This document shows positions 25,060 to 32,637 of a stretch of 56,952 bases of DNA, one piece after another. Position 1 is the first letter of the stretch. Every line of letters starts with the position of its first letter. The notes beneath the pieces are model-generated. The model had not been told where the DNA came from and ran no database searches. It was given only the letters and a program-made list of their open reading frames with translations. Source of the DNA: Bacteroidota bacterium (GTDB taxonomy: Bacteria; Bacteroidota; Bacteroidia; Sphingobacteriales; Sphingobacteriaceae); the NCBI GenBank assembly GCA_026224775.1, contig JAMFRP010000023.1, positions 1 through 56,952 on the forward strand. The letters run 5' to 3'. The translations under genes were made by a program, and so were the position numbers.

Positions 25060-25764
25060 ATGAATATTATAATAACAGGTGCCAGCAGCGGTGTTGGTTT
25101 TGAAGCGGTTATCGAGCTAATATTATCAGGTAAACATAAAGTGATTGCCCTTGCACGTTCGCAGGACAAGCTTGAACGACTATTGGAAATTGCCAATAAC
25201 CTAAATCCGGAATGTAACCTGTACGCCATCGCTTTTGATATTGTGCATGACGATTATGATAGCTTGCAGCAATTTATCGCTACTAATTTTGATAATCAGG
25301 TAGATGCCTTAATTAATAATGCGGGTGTTTTAATCAATAAACCATTTACCCAACTACTCGAAACTGATTTTGTGGAAATGCTGCAAGGTAATTTTATAGG
25401 CCACGTACGCATGATACAGGGAGTTTTGCCATTAATGCCTTCGGGATCTCATATCGTAAATATTGGCAGTATGGGCGGCTATCAGGGGAGTGCTAAATTT
25501 CCGGGCCTGTCTGCCTACTCGGCGAGTAAAGCCGCCTTACATACGCTTACAGAGTGTTTGGCGCAGGAATTTATGGAGCAAGGTGTTAAAGTGAATTGCC
25601 TTGCGCTTGGTTCGGCACAAACCGAGATGCTTGAGAAAGCTTTCCCCGGCTATCAATCGCCGGTTATGGCTTTCGAGATGGGTAAATATATAGCTGATTT
25701 CGCATTAACCGGGCATCAGTTTTTTAATGGCAAAGTATTGCCGGTAGCATTATCTACACCGTAA
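25060..25764 (+). CDS. Short-chain dehydrogenase/reductase
   Basis: A 234-residue Rossmann-fold oxidoreductase. It has the cofactor loop IITGASSGVGFEAV, the structural motif LINNAGVL, the catalytic Ser in NIGSMGGYQG, and the Tyr and Lys in YSASKAALHTL. It lies 41 bases after the hydroxylase gene on the same strand and may be co-transcribed with it. A pterin-reductase role beside the pterin-dependent hydroxylase is an attractive guess, but nothing in the sequence proves it. Confidence 0.85.
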   Translation: MNIIITGASSGVGFEAVIELILSGKHKVIALARSQDKLERLLEIANNLNPECNLYAIAFDIVHDDYDSLQQFIATNFDNQVDALINNAGVLINKPFTQLLETDFVEMLQGNFIGHVRMIQGVLPLMPSGSHIVNIGSMGGYQGSAKFPGLSAYSASKAALHTLTECLAQEFMEQGVKVNCLALGSAQTEMLEKAFPGYQSPVMAFEMGKYIADFALTGHQFFNGKVLPVALSTP

Positions 25765-26234
25765 TTTGCTAAACTTTTAGCTTTTTAGGGTTGATAAGCT
25801 ATAAAATTCATTATTTGTGTAGATTTTATTTCTCATAATGTATATAATATTTCTCCTTTTGGGGAATAATATATGCATATTTCGTTCATTATATTCATTG
25901 CCAAAATAAATAAGCCTATAAGCTATTGCGTTACCGTATATTACAAAACAGGAATAATATTTGGTATACATAAACATATCACAATTGCAACTTATATTAA
26001 TTTTTAAGCCATGAACAGCACATTTATTATCGAAGCGCTACTGGTAGCGGCTCCGGTGTTTATGATAATCAGAACATTAGTTTTACGCGGTAAGAAATTG
26101 CTTGACTAAAACTCAGAGAAATAATGTTTTTATAGCTCTTCAAAAAGAGTGGTTAAGTTTTTTATGCGCTCAACGCAAAAAACAGAAGAACGCTTATGCG
26201 CTCCCCTGTTTGTGATAAGGATAGGTATAAATAT
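25765..26234 (+). other. Intergenic stretch with one possible tiny gene
   Basis: About 470 AT-rich bases. A short hairpin, gctaa/ttagc at 25768-25781 followed by five T, may terminate the SDR transcript. A 32-codon frame at 26011-26109 is annotated separately. An imperfect inverted repeat, gttttttatgcg and cgcaaaaaac (26157-26183), lies near the 3' end of the minus-strand ssb gene but has no T tail in either direction. Confidence 0.4.
26011..26109 (+). CDS. Possible 32-residue small membrane protein
   Basis: An ATG-to-TAA frame in otherwise empty sequence encodes NSTFIIEALLVAAPVFMIIR, then TLVLRGKKLLD after the initial Met. One hydrophobic helix (about residues 5-21) is followed by a basic end, the layout of single-pass small membrane proteins. 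No homologue is known to me and no promoter box is obvious. A chance frame is possible, but the helix and Lys/Arg-rich flank make it worth listing. Confidence 0.35.
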   Translation: MNSTFIIEALLVAAPVFMIIRTLVLRGKKLLD

Positions 26235-26573
26235 TTAGGCTTGCTTATTCATCTTTAAAAACTCGTTCACAACAACTTCAGTTACATAGCGTTTGTTGCC
26301 GTCTTTGTCGGTATAACTGCGGGTGGCTAATTTACCTTCAATAGCTACTTCATCCCCTTTTTTCAAATAATCTTCAGCAAGTTTGGCCTGCGCACCCCAC
26401 AATATCAGTGAGTGCCATTGCGTATCAACAATCTTTTCGCCTTTATCATTTTTGTAGCTTTCATTAGTAGCGATTGATAGGCGGGTTAGTTTTTTGTTAT
26501 TATCCAGGTTTTTCACATCAGGGTCCATGCCCAGATTACCTACAAGGCGTACACTGTTTCTTAATGTATTCAT
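26235..26573 (-). CDS. ssb: Single-stranded DNA-binding protein, short form
   Basis: A 112-residue OB-fold protein starting MNTLRNSVRLVGNLGMDPDV, with LTRLSIATNES, DTQWHSLILWG, KGDEVAIEGKLATRSY and RYVTEVVV as typical SSB strands. It ends FLKMNKQA directly after the OB fold. The disordered linker and acidic tip that recruit repair and replication proteins in the main SSB are absent. It is therefore probably a secondary paralogue with another SSB elsewhere in the genome. It is transcribed divergently from the zinc-finger gene. Confidence 0.9.
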   Translation of the reverse strand: MNTLRNSVRLVGNLGMDPDVKNLDNNKKLTRLSIATNESYKNDKGEKIVDTQWHSLILWGAQAKLAEDYLKKGDEVAIEGKLATRSYTDKDGNKRYVTEVVVNEFLKMNKQA

Positions 26574-26675
26574 ATTGCTAATTTTTTATTTTATCGTTTG
26601 TTGTTGCTTGATACAAAGGTGAGGGTGATAATGAAAATTAGTCGGTTACTAAGTGCTTATAGTCGACAATTCCCA

Positions 26676-26695
26676 TTTGCAAGCGTTTGCAAACG
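26676..26695 (+). promoter_or_regulatory. Tandem 10-base direct repeat in the ssb/zinc-finger divergent region
   Basis: Two adjacent near-identical units, tttgcaagcg and tttgcaaacg, lie 26 bases before the zinc-finger gene start and between two divergent genes. They could be a tandem regulator site; no protein is suggested by the sequence. Confidence 0.3.
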
Positions 26696-26721
26696 GATAA
26701 TGAATTGCCTATATTAGCATT

Positions 26722-27087
26722 ATGAATACCGAAAAACACTGTTTGGATTGCGGCGAAGTAATACATGGCCGGGCAGATAAGAAGTTTTGTAATGATATGT
26801 GCCGTAATAATTATAATAACCAACTCAATAGCAGCAGTTATAATTTAATCCGTAATATCAACAACATATTACGCCGTAACCGCCGCATAATGGAAGAGCT
26901 TAATCCATCCGGCAAAACAAGAACCACACGCGAGAAAATGTTGGTTAAAGGGTTCGACTTTGATTATTTTACCAGCATCTACCAAACCAAAAATGATAAA
27001 CGATACCATTTTTGCTATGAATATGGTTACTTACCGTTGGACGGCGATGATCTGTTATTGGTTAAGCGGGAAGATAAGAGTGAATAG
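26722..27087 (+). CDS. Small zinc-ribbon protein, function unknown
   Basis: A 121-residue protein with an N-terminal zinc-binding motif HCLDCGEVIHGRADKKFC-N-DMC, i.e. CxxC then CxxxC spaced by about 12 residues (Cys8, Cys11, Cys23, Cys27). The middle is a basic helical region (NNILRRNRRIMEEL) and the rest is alpha/beta with aromatic residues (FDFDYFTSIYQT, YHFCYEYGYLP). The finger resembles DUF2116-type treble clefs, which often mark nucleic-acid or ribosome-associated proteins. I know no function. It converges with the antiporter gene, and a hairpin (ctgatt...aatcag) around 27101-27134 spans the junction. Confidence 0.65.
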   Translation: MNTEKHCLDCGEVIHGRADKKFCNDMCRNNYNNQLNSSSYNLIRNINNILRRNRRIMEELNPSGKTRTTREKMLVKGFDFDYFTSIYQTKNDKRYHFCYEYGYLPLDGDDLLLVKREDKSE

Positions 27088-27116
27088 CATTTCTTAGCCT
27101 GATTCTGAAAGTCAAG

Positions 27117-28325
27117 CTAGCTTTCAAAATCAGTGTTACCCTGCTGAGTGCTTAACCCTTGTCTTTTGGTAATCAGCAAACCTAAACTCAGTATTAAGCT
27201 GGTGCCCAATATCACCACAAAAAGCAAACCTGTTTCAATTCCTTTAATTTTCAGTTCAGCTGGGAGGCTGTAAAACAATAATACGCTTATTAACCCACGT
27301 GGTATCAATACCAGTTCGGGCATAAGGTCGGTTTTAGATACCAGTTTGATATAAAGAAACCGCACCAGGTATATTCCAACTAACATCGCTGCGCCCGAAA
27401 GCAAAACCGACCAGTTCTGCAGCTGATAAATGTCCATCGTGTAGCCAAACATGATGAAAAAAAACGTCCGCATTAAAAACGCGCTTTCTGCTGATAGCTG
27501 AAATAGTTGCTTAATATCATATCTTAATTTGGGGTAGATGAAGTATTTCCTGAAGATTGGAAGTTTGATTTGGCTGGCGTTATTCAGGAATAAGCCCAGT
27601 GCCAAAACTATTATAAGTGATGACAGGTGAAATAGCTGCCCGATTGAATAAACCAATATCAAAATGGATATTACAAGGAACGATTTTACATGGTGTGTTA
27701 ACCTGCCGATTAGGTAAAGCAACAATAGGCAGGAGCAAATCACCACTACCGAAATTACACCTAATTCAGCGCCCAGTTTGGTGAATGATGAAAAGCTGAT
27801 TTGCCGGTTATTCACCATAAAGTTGAATAACACAACGGTGAGAATGTCGGAAAAAGATGATTCATAAACAATGAATTCTCTTTTCGCCTTACTCATATTG
27901 GCTGCCGCCGGTATGGCCACCGCCGAGCTGATCACACAAAATGGAATTGAGTTTATAAAGCAACGATAAAAATCCTGACCGCTAATGTATTGGATAATTA
28001 AGGTAACAACCAGCGAGGTGACAAGTAAAATAATTAATGCCGAAAAAAACGACTTTTTAATAATGCTGTTTTTTTCCTTACTATACCTCAGTTCAAGCGC
28101 CCCCTCGAAAACGATAAGTACAAGGCCGAGTGTACCTAGTGTAGGTAAAATATTGGTGAAATTTAGCGCAGTAAAACTGAAATAATCAAGTATCTGTTTT
28201 ATGCCGATGCCCAGGCACATTAATAAAATAACTGAGGGGATTTTTGTTTTCCCGCTAATCAGATCAAACAGATAAGAAAATATTACCAGTCCGCTTAATA
28301 TGATTAAGGTGGTGTACGATGTCAT
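27117..28325 (-). CDS. Cation:proton antiporter, CPA1/NhaP-like
   Basis: A 402-residue inner-membrane protein with about 12 hydrophobic helices and short loops. Family text includes LVLIVFEGALELRYS (the helix carrying Phe-Glu-Gly found in Na+/H+ exchangers), CVISSAVAIPAAANM and ESSFSDILTVVLFNF, where the Ser-Asp pair replaces the usual Asp-Asp/Asn-Asp exchange motif. This suggests Na+ or K+/H+ exchange for pH or salt homeostasis. No C-terminal TrkA regulatory domain is present. The ion specificity is not readable from sequence. Confidence 0.82.
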   Translation of the reverse strand: MTSYTTLIILSGLVIFSYLFDLISGKTKIPSVILLMCLGIGIKQILDYFSFTALNFTNILPTLGTLGLVLIVFEGALELRYSKEKNSIIKKSFFSALIILLVTSLVVTLIIQYISGQDFYRCFINSIPFCVISSAVAIPAAANMSKAKREFIVYESSFSDILTVVLFNFMVNNRQISFSSFTKLGAELGVISVVVICSCLLLLYLIGRLTHHVKSFLVISILILVYSIGQLFHLSSLIIVLALGLFLNNASQIKLPIFRKYFIYPKLRYDIKQLFQLSAESAFLMRTFFFIMFGYTMDIYQLQNWSVLLSGAAMLVGIYLVRFLYIKLVSKTDLMPELVLIPRGLISVLLFYSLPAELKIKGIETGLLFVVILGTSLILSLGLLITKRQGLSTQQGNTDFES

Positions 28326-28370
28326 ATTCAGCTTATTGTTATTAGTAAATATAGGAATTGAGATTCAGGA

Positions 28371-28440
28371 ATCAAGAGTCAAGAACCAGGACGAGGATTA
28401 ATATACCTGCTATCTTGATTCTTGACTCTTACATCTTGAT
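28371..28440 (+). repeat. Inverted repeat upstream of the antiporter gene (family G)
   Basis: aagagtcaagaa (28374-28385) and ttcttgactctt (28419-28430) are perfect inverted 12-mers; the right side continues into a second copy of atcttgat. It lies between two minus-strand genes and could terminate the dienelactone hydrolase transcript. Confidence 0.6.
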
Positions 28441-28448
28441 GCTATCCC

Positions 28449-29156
28449 TTAGCTGTTTTTCATAAAAGCTAAAGTAAGTGCCAAAGCATCTTTAGATGCC
28501 ATTTCGTTGTAGGAAGGCCTTTCATCACAACTGAAAGCATGGCCTACAAATGATATTTTTACGTTGATATAATCCTTACCGGCTTCATCTAAAGCTTTTA
28601 AGGTTTTGTTTATAGTTTCATCAGGAATGTGGGTATCCTTTCCACCCCAGAAGAATAAATGCCTGCCATGCAGATCTTTTGCTTTGTCGGCAATCTGCTC
28701 GATACCGCCACCATAATAAGATACAGCTGCTTTTAATGGCAATACCGCATTTGCTAAAAATGATACCCTACCGCCTAAACAATAACCAATGCTAAATACC
28801 CTGTCGGTATCAACACTACCTTGTTTAGTTAGCCATTCGTAGCAGGCTCTAAGATCAGCCTCCAGGCCTTCGTTAGTTACTGCAGAATAGTGGGGCATCA
28901 CCGCCTGAAAGTTATCATAAGGGCCTTCAAAATATTTCGGGGCGCTGCGGTGAAATATCTCCGGAGCTATCACCACGTAACCATCCTTTGCAAAATGATC
29001 GGCCACGTTACGTATATGGTGGTTTACACCAAAAGCCTCCTGTATTAAAATAATAGCGGGTGTACCGGCTTGCAAATTTTCGGGTAGAGCGATGTACGCT
29101 GCCATTTCCGAACCATCACTTATAGCCAGGTCAACATAATTCGTTTTGTTTGTCAT
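28449..29156 (-). CDS. Dienelactone hydrolase family protein
   Basis: A 235-residue cytoplasmic alpha/beta hydrolase. The catalytic triad is Cys126 in IGYCLGGR, Asp174 in GGKDTHIP and His206 in VGHAFSC, with ILIQEAFGVN carrying the Glu that gates the Cys in dienelactone hydrolases. Such enzymes open dienelactone in chlorocatechol breakdown, but most genomic members act on unknown esters. No aromatic-degradation genes are adjacent, so the substrate is open. It diverges from the second Old Yellow Enzyme gene, 131 bases away. Confidence 0.9.
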   Translation of the reverse strand: MTNKTNYVDLAISDGSEMAAYIALPENLQAGTPAIILIQEAFGVNHHIRNVADHFAKDGYVVIAPEIFHRSAPKYFEGPYDNFQAVMPHYSAVTNEGLEADLRACYEWLTKQGSVDTDRVFSIGYCLGGRVSFLANAVLPLKAAVSYYGGGIEQIADKAKDLHGRHLFFWGGKDTHIPDETINKTLKALDEAGKDYINVKISFVGHAFSCDERPSYNEMASKDALALTLAFMKNS

Positions 29157-29287
29157 ATTGTAGTGTGTGTATAAAACAAATATATGGGTTTATGTATTTA
29201 CCATCGGGCGGTGCTTTGTAAAATACAATTTACAAAGCGGTGAGATTACAGTAGATGTTACTCTTCATATTTGTACAAAAAGAATAT

Positions 29288-30367
29288 ATGGCACATTTGT
29301 TTTCCCCTTTAAAAATAAAAAGGATCGAATTTAAAAACCGCATTGTCGTATCGCCGATGTGTGAGTACTCCAGTGAAGATGGTTTCGCTAACGATTGGCA
29401 TCTGGTTCATTTGGGTAGCAGGGCGATTGGTGGCGCCGGATTAATTATTACTGAAGCTATGGCTGTATCCCCTGAGGGCCGTATTACCGCTTCGGATTTA
29501 GGGATTTACAAAGACGAGCATATTGAGAAGCTAAAGCAAATTACAGATTTTATACATGCCCATGGTGCAATAGCCGGAACGCAATTAGCGCATGCAGGCC
29601 GTAAAGCCAGTCACCAGGCACCATGGGATGGTGGCAAGCAAATAAAAGCCGACCAGCCGGGCGGATGGGAATCAGTAGGCCCAAGTGCAATTGCATTTAT
29701 AGATAGTGAAGATGCTCCATTAGAACTGGATAAAGCAGGTGTTGAAAAAGTAAAAGCCGATTTTAAGGCAGCAGCTGCACGGGCAATTAAAGCAGGTTTT
29801 AAAGTAATAGAATTGCATGGTGCGCATGGTTATTTATTGCATGAATTTCTCTCGCCTTTAAGTAATAAGCGTACGGATGAGTATGGTGGTTCGTTTGAAA
29901 ATCGAATCCGACTTTTGTTGGAGGTTATCGCATCGGTTCAGGAAGTTTGGCCTGAAGATTTACCATTATTTGTAAGGATCTCCGCAACCGATTGGACAGA
30001 AGGCGGATGGACCGGCGATGATTCTGCGGCATTGGCAAAGATTTTAAAAACCAAAGGTGTTGATTTGATCGATTGCTCAACCGGTGGAAATGTAGCCACC
30101 GCTAAAATTCCAGTTGGGCCGGGTTACCAGGTACCGTTTTCAGAGCAGGTGCGTAAGGAAGCCGATATATTAACGGGTGCGGTGGGTATGATAACCGAAC
30201 CGCTACAAGCGGATAGCATCATCCGTAATGGCCATGCCGATATGGTAATTATCGCCAGGGAGTTTCTGCGCGATCCATATTTTCCGTTACGTGCGGCACA
30301 TGAGCTTAACCACGAGGTTAAATGGCCTGTACAGTATGAGCGTGCCAAATGGCATAAGGAAAAATAG
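29288..30367 (+). CDS. NADPH dehydrogenase, YqjM-class Old Yellow Enzyme
   Basis: A 359-residue FMN ene-reductase. The start at 29288 gives MAHLFSPLKIKRIEFKNRIV; the frame is open from 29255, but the extra residues are atypical. Cys25 in SPMCEYS is the redox-sensing Cys that marks the YqjM/thermophilic-like class and is absent from the other family member in this window. His177 and His180 in ELHGAHGYLLHEF bind substrate. The C-terminus contains WPVQYERAKW, which in this class supplies the arginine finger of the dimer. It reduces activated C=C bonds and may help in oxidative stress defence. Confidence 0.92.
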   Translation: MAHLFSPLKIKRIEFKNRIVVSPMCEYSSEDGFANDWHLVHLGSRAIGGAGLIITEAMAVSPEGRITASDLGIYKDEHIEKLKQITDFIHAHGAIAGTQLAHAGRKASHQAPWDGGKQIKADQPGGWESVGPSAIAFIDSEDAPLELDKAGVEKVKADFKAAAARAIKAGFKVIELHGAHGYLLHEFLSPLSNKRTDEYGGSFENRIRLLLEVIASVQEVWPEDLPLFVRISATDWTEGGWTGDDSAALAKILKTKGVDLIDCSTGGNVATAKIPVGPGYQVPFSEQVRKEADILTGAVGMITEPLQADSIIRNGHADMVIIAREFLRDPYFPLRAAHELNHEVKWPVQYERAKWHKEK

Positions 30368-30403
30368 AAAGCCTATTCCCTCTTTGGGTTGAATACACCT
30401 CCA

Positions 30404-30483
30404 TGTCATTGCGAGGAACGAAGCAATCTCACGTAGAAAGTCACCCTGCAAAGTTCGCGATTGCTTCGTTCCTCGCAATGACA
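30404..30483 (+). repeat. Palindromic intergenic repeat (family A, copy 2)
   Basis: Perfect 25-base arms, tgtcattgcgaggaacgaag- (30404-30428) and its inverted copy (30459-30483). The loop ends gcaaagttcgc, the same as the copy at 20522-20602, so both come from one repeat family. Confidence 0.92.
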
Positions 30484-30493
30484 ATAGTATCTT

Positions 30494-30551
30494 CCCCTCT
30501 TTCCGCCGCAGGCGAAGAGAGGGTGACCAGCGCAGCGTATTCGGGTGAGTA
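30494..30551 (-). repeat. Half-copy of intergenic repeat family E
   Basis: On the minus strand this reads tactcacccgaatacgctgc, gctggtcaccctctcttcgc, then cctgcgg and aaagagg. It matches the first half of the paired elements at 35592 and 35762. The second half is missing. It abuts the family A copy. Confidence 0.75.
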
Positions 30552-30654
30552 GTTTATGCGAGTATAAATTAGCTATACAACATAGATATTATTGATATAC
30601 AACTATCAAACAAAAACGTAATTTTACATCAACAAAAACTAAAAAAACACTACT

Positions 30655-31074
30655 ATGAAACGCACAGCAAAAGCACATTGGAACGGCACTTTAACCGATG
30701 GTAAAGGTGAAATAACTACCCAAAGCACCACACTTAATAATACTCAGTATTCATTTAAAACCCGTTTTCAGGATGGCATAGGTACTAACCCCGAAGAACT
30801 GATCGCTGCGGCACACGCTGGTTGCTTTACTATGGCAGTAGGCGCGGCTTTAACCCAGGCTGGCTTTACCCCTGGCGATTTAAATACCGAAGCAGTTTTA
30901 GATTTGGACATGCAGGCATTGAGCATCACCGGTATCCATTTGTCATTAGTAGGTTCAGCTATCGATGGTGTATCTGATGATAAATTTAGAGAAATTGCCG
31001 AAGGCGCTAAAGCTAATTGTATCATATCAAAAGCATTAAGCGTTCCAATTACTTTAGATATCCAGTATAAATAA
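30655..31074 (+). CDS. OsmC-family peroxiredoxin
   Basis: A 139-residue OsmC/Ohr-fold protein. The peroxidatic Cys57 in HAGCFTMAVG and the resolving Cys122 in KANCIISKAL are both present, with GTNPEELIAAAH before the first. The enzyme reduces organic hydroperoxides using thiols. TNPEELI followed by an AHAGCF block is of the OsmC rather than Ohr type. It stands alone with its own terminator, downstream of the palindromic repeats. Confidence 0.92.
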   Translation: MKRTAKAHWNGTLTDGKGEITTQSTTLNNTQYSFKTRFQDGIGTNPEELIAAAHAGCFTMAVGAALTQAGFTPGDLNTEAVLDLDMQALSITGIHLSLVGSAIDGVSDDKFREIAEGAKANCIISKALSVPITLDIQYK

Positions 31075-31092
31075 TAATATCAAATTTTACAG

Positions 31093-31126
31093 AAAGGGCG
31101 ATCGTTTAATTACGGTTGCCCTTTTT
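31093..31126 (+). terminator. Terminator after osmC-like gene
   Basis: aaagggc (31093-31099) pairs with gcccttt (31118-31124), followed by T-rich sequence. It lies 18 bases after the stop. Confidence 0.75.
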
Positions 31127-31240
31127 ATTTTACGGCAATTGTAACAGATAGGCTTACCTTGAGTCTTATAACATGTTAATTCCATCCTCATTTTAATAAT
31201 TACTGATATATTTATCAAACTAAACTAAATCTTAATTTAT

Positions 31241-32620
31241 ATGACCTCAAAACTTATTAAAAGCATTACTTTAAGTATGGCTTTGCTGTTTATTGCGGCC
31301 GGTTCATTTGCCCAGTTGCGGCTACCCGCCGGTTATTATTACAAAAAGCTACCCAACGGCTTGCAGGTAGTTGTAATAGAAAATAGCAAAGTGCCCCTGG
31401 CCACCGTAGAGATAGCAGTGAAGAACGGATCGTTTACCGAAGATTCGGTATATAACGGCCTTTCACATCTGTTTGAGCATATGTTTTTTAAAGCGAATAA
31501 GGATTATCCTACCCAGGCGCAATTTTTAAAACGCACCCAGGAACTAGGCGCTATATGGAATGGTACTACCGGAAATGAACGTGTAAATTACTTTTTTACG
31601 TTTGATACCGATAGTCTTTATCAAGGCTTAAAATTTCTTAATGCTGCCATTCGTTTCCCGATATATCGTGTTGAGGACATGAAGAAAGAGAGAGTAGTAG
31701 TTGATGGTGAATTTCAACGTATGGAAAGCAATCCTTTCTCGCAATTATACATAACGGTTAATAAAAAGGTTTGGGGCGATCTGTTTACCCGTAAAAACCC
31801 GATTGGTATTCACGAGATTATCAACACCGCCACACCTGAAAAAATGATGGTGATAAAAAACAAATATTACTTCCCTAACAACAGTTTGCTAACCATTTGT
31901 GGCGACGTTAAGCACGATCAGGCTTTTGCCATGGCCGAAAAAATATTTGGCGATTGGGAAAGCAGCGGCTTCGACCCAATAGCAAAATTCCCGATACCGA
32001 AATTTAAACCAATCGTAAAAACAGACCTGTTTGTAAAAGAATCGAGCTTAGCTCAAGTACCATTCGTTATGTACGAATGGCAGGGTCCATCTTACGAAAC
32101 TGATTCAGCGTCAACCATTGCTGCCGATGTGTTTTCAACTATTGTAGGGTTAAATTCATCAAAATTGCAACAAGCTTTAGTTGATAAAGGTTTGGCAAGC
32201 AGCGTAAGCGTTGATTATTCAACCAGCAGATATGTTGGCCCTATTACAGTAAGCGTTGTACCAAACCCAAACAAGGTTAAAGAGTGCTATTACGAGCTAA
32301 ACAAACAAATAAACATGTGGAACCAGGCAGATTATTATACTGATGAACAGTTAAAGGATGCCAAGGCGATATTATTGCGTAATGATGAGTATGCTAAAGA
32401 AAAACCGTCATCGCTGCCGAGCCAGCTAAGCTATATGTGGGCAAGTACGTCGTTAAATTATTATACTGATAATACAGACGATTACCAGAAAGTAACCCGC
32501 GAAGACATTAAGAGATATTTAGATACTTATGTTGTAGCTAAACCATTTGTTGGCGGTATCATCATAAACCCCGAATTAAATAAAACAGTGAATGCTGCTT
32601 CGTTTTTCGCGGCACAATAA
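31241..32620 (+). CDS. M16 family zinc metallopeptidase, catalytic partner
   Basis: A 459-residue periplasmic peptidase with signal peptide (cleavage near AGSFAQ, residue 25). The inverted zinc motif HxxEH is intact: His76, Glu79 and His80 in SHLFEHMFFKAN. The third ligand is probably the Glu in ERVVVDGEFQRME, about 65 residues later. The C-terminal half is the inactive M16_C domain. It is followed 17 bases later by a second M16-type gene lacking the zinc site, the arrangement of heterodimeric M16B processing-type peptidases. The natural substrate is unknown. Confidence 0.92.
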   Translation: MTSKLIKSITLSMALLFIAAGSFAQLRLPAGYYYKKLPNGLQVVVIENSKVPLATVEIAVKNGSFTEDSVYNGLSHLFEHMFFKANKDYPTQAQFLKRTQELGAIWNGTTGNERVNYFFTFDTDSLYQGLKFLNAAIRFPIYRVEDMKKERVVVDGEFQRMESNPFSQLYITVNKKVWGDLFTRKNPIGIHEIINTATPEKMMVIKNKYYFPNNSLLTICGDVKHDQAFAMAEKIFGDWESSGFDPIAKFPIPKFKPIVKTDLFVKESSLAQVPFVMYEWQGPSYETDSASTIAADVFSTIVGLNSSKLQQALVDKGLASSVSVDYSTSRYVGPITVSVVPNPNKVKECYYELNKQINMWNQADYYTDEQLKDAKAILLRNDEYAKEKPSSLPSQLSYMWASTSLNYYTDNTDDYQKVTREDIKRYLDTYVVAKPFVGGIIINPELNKTVNAASFFAAQ

Positions 32621-32637
32621 TTTAAACTTTATCACAC

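Noticed and set aside
25777..25977. 66-codon minus-strand frame of Tyr/Asn/Ile-rich text
   Set aside because: AT-rich chance frame; no leader, family or promoter.
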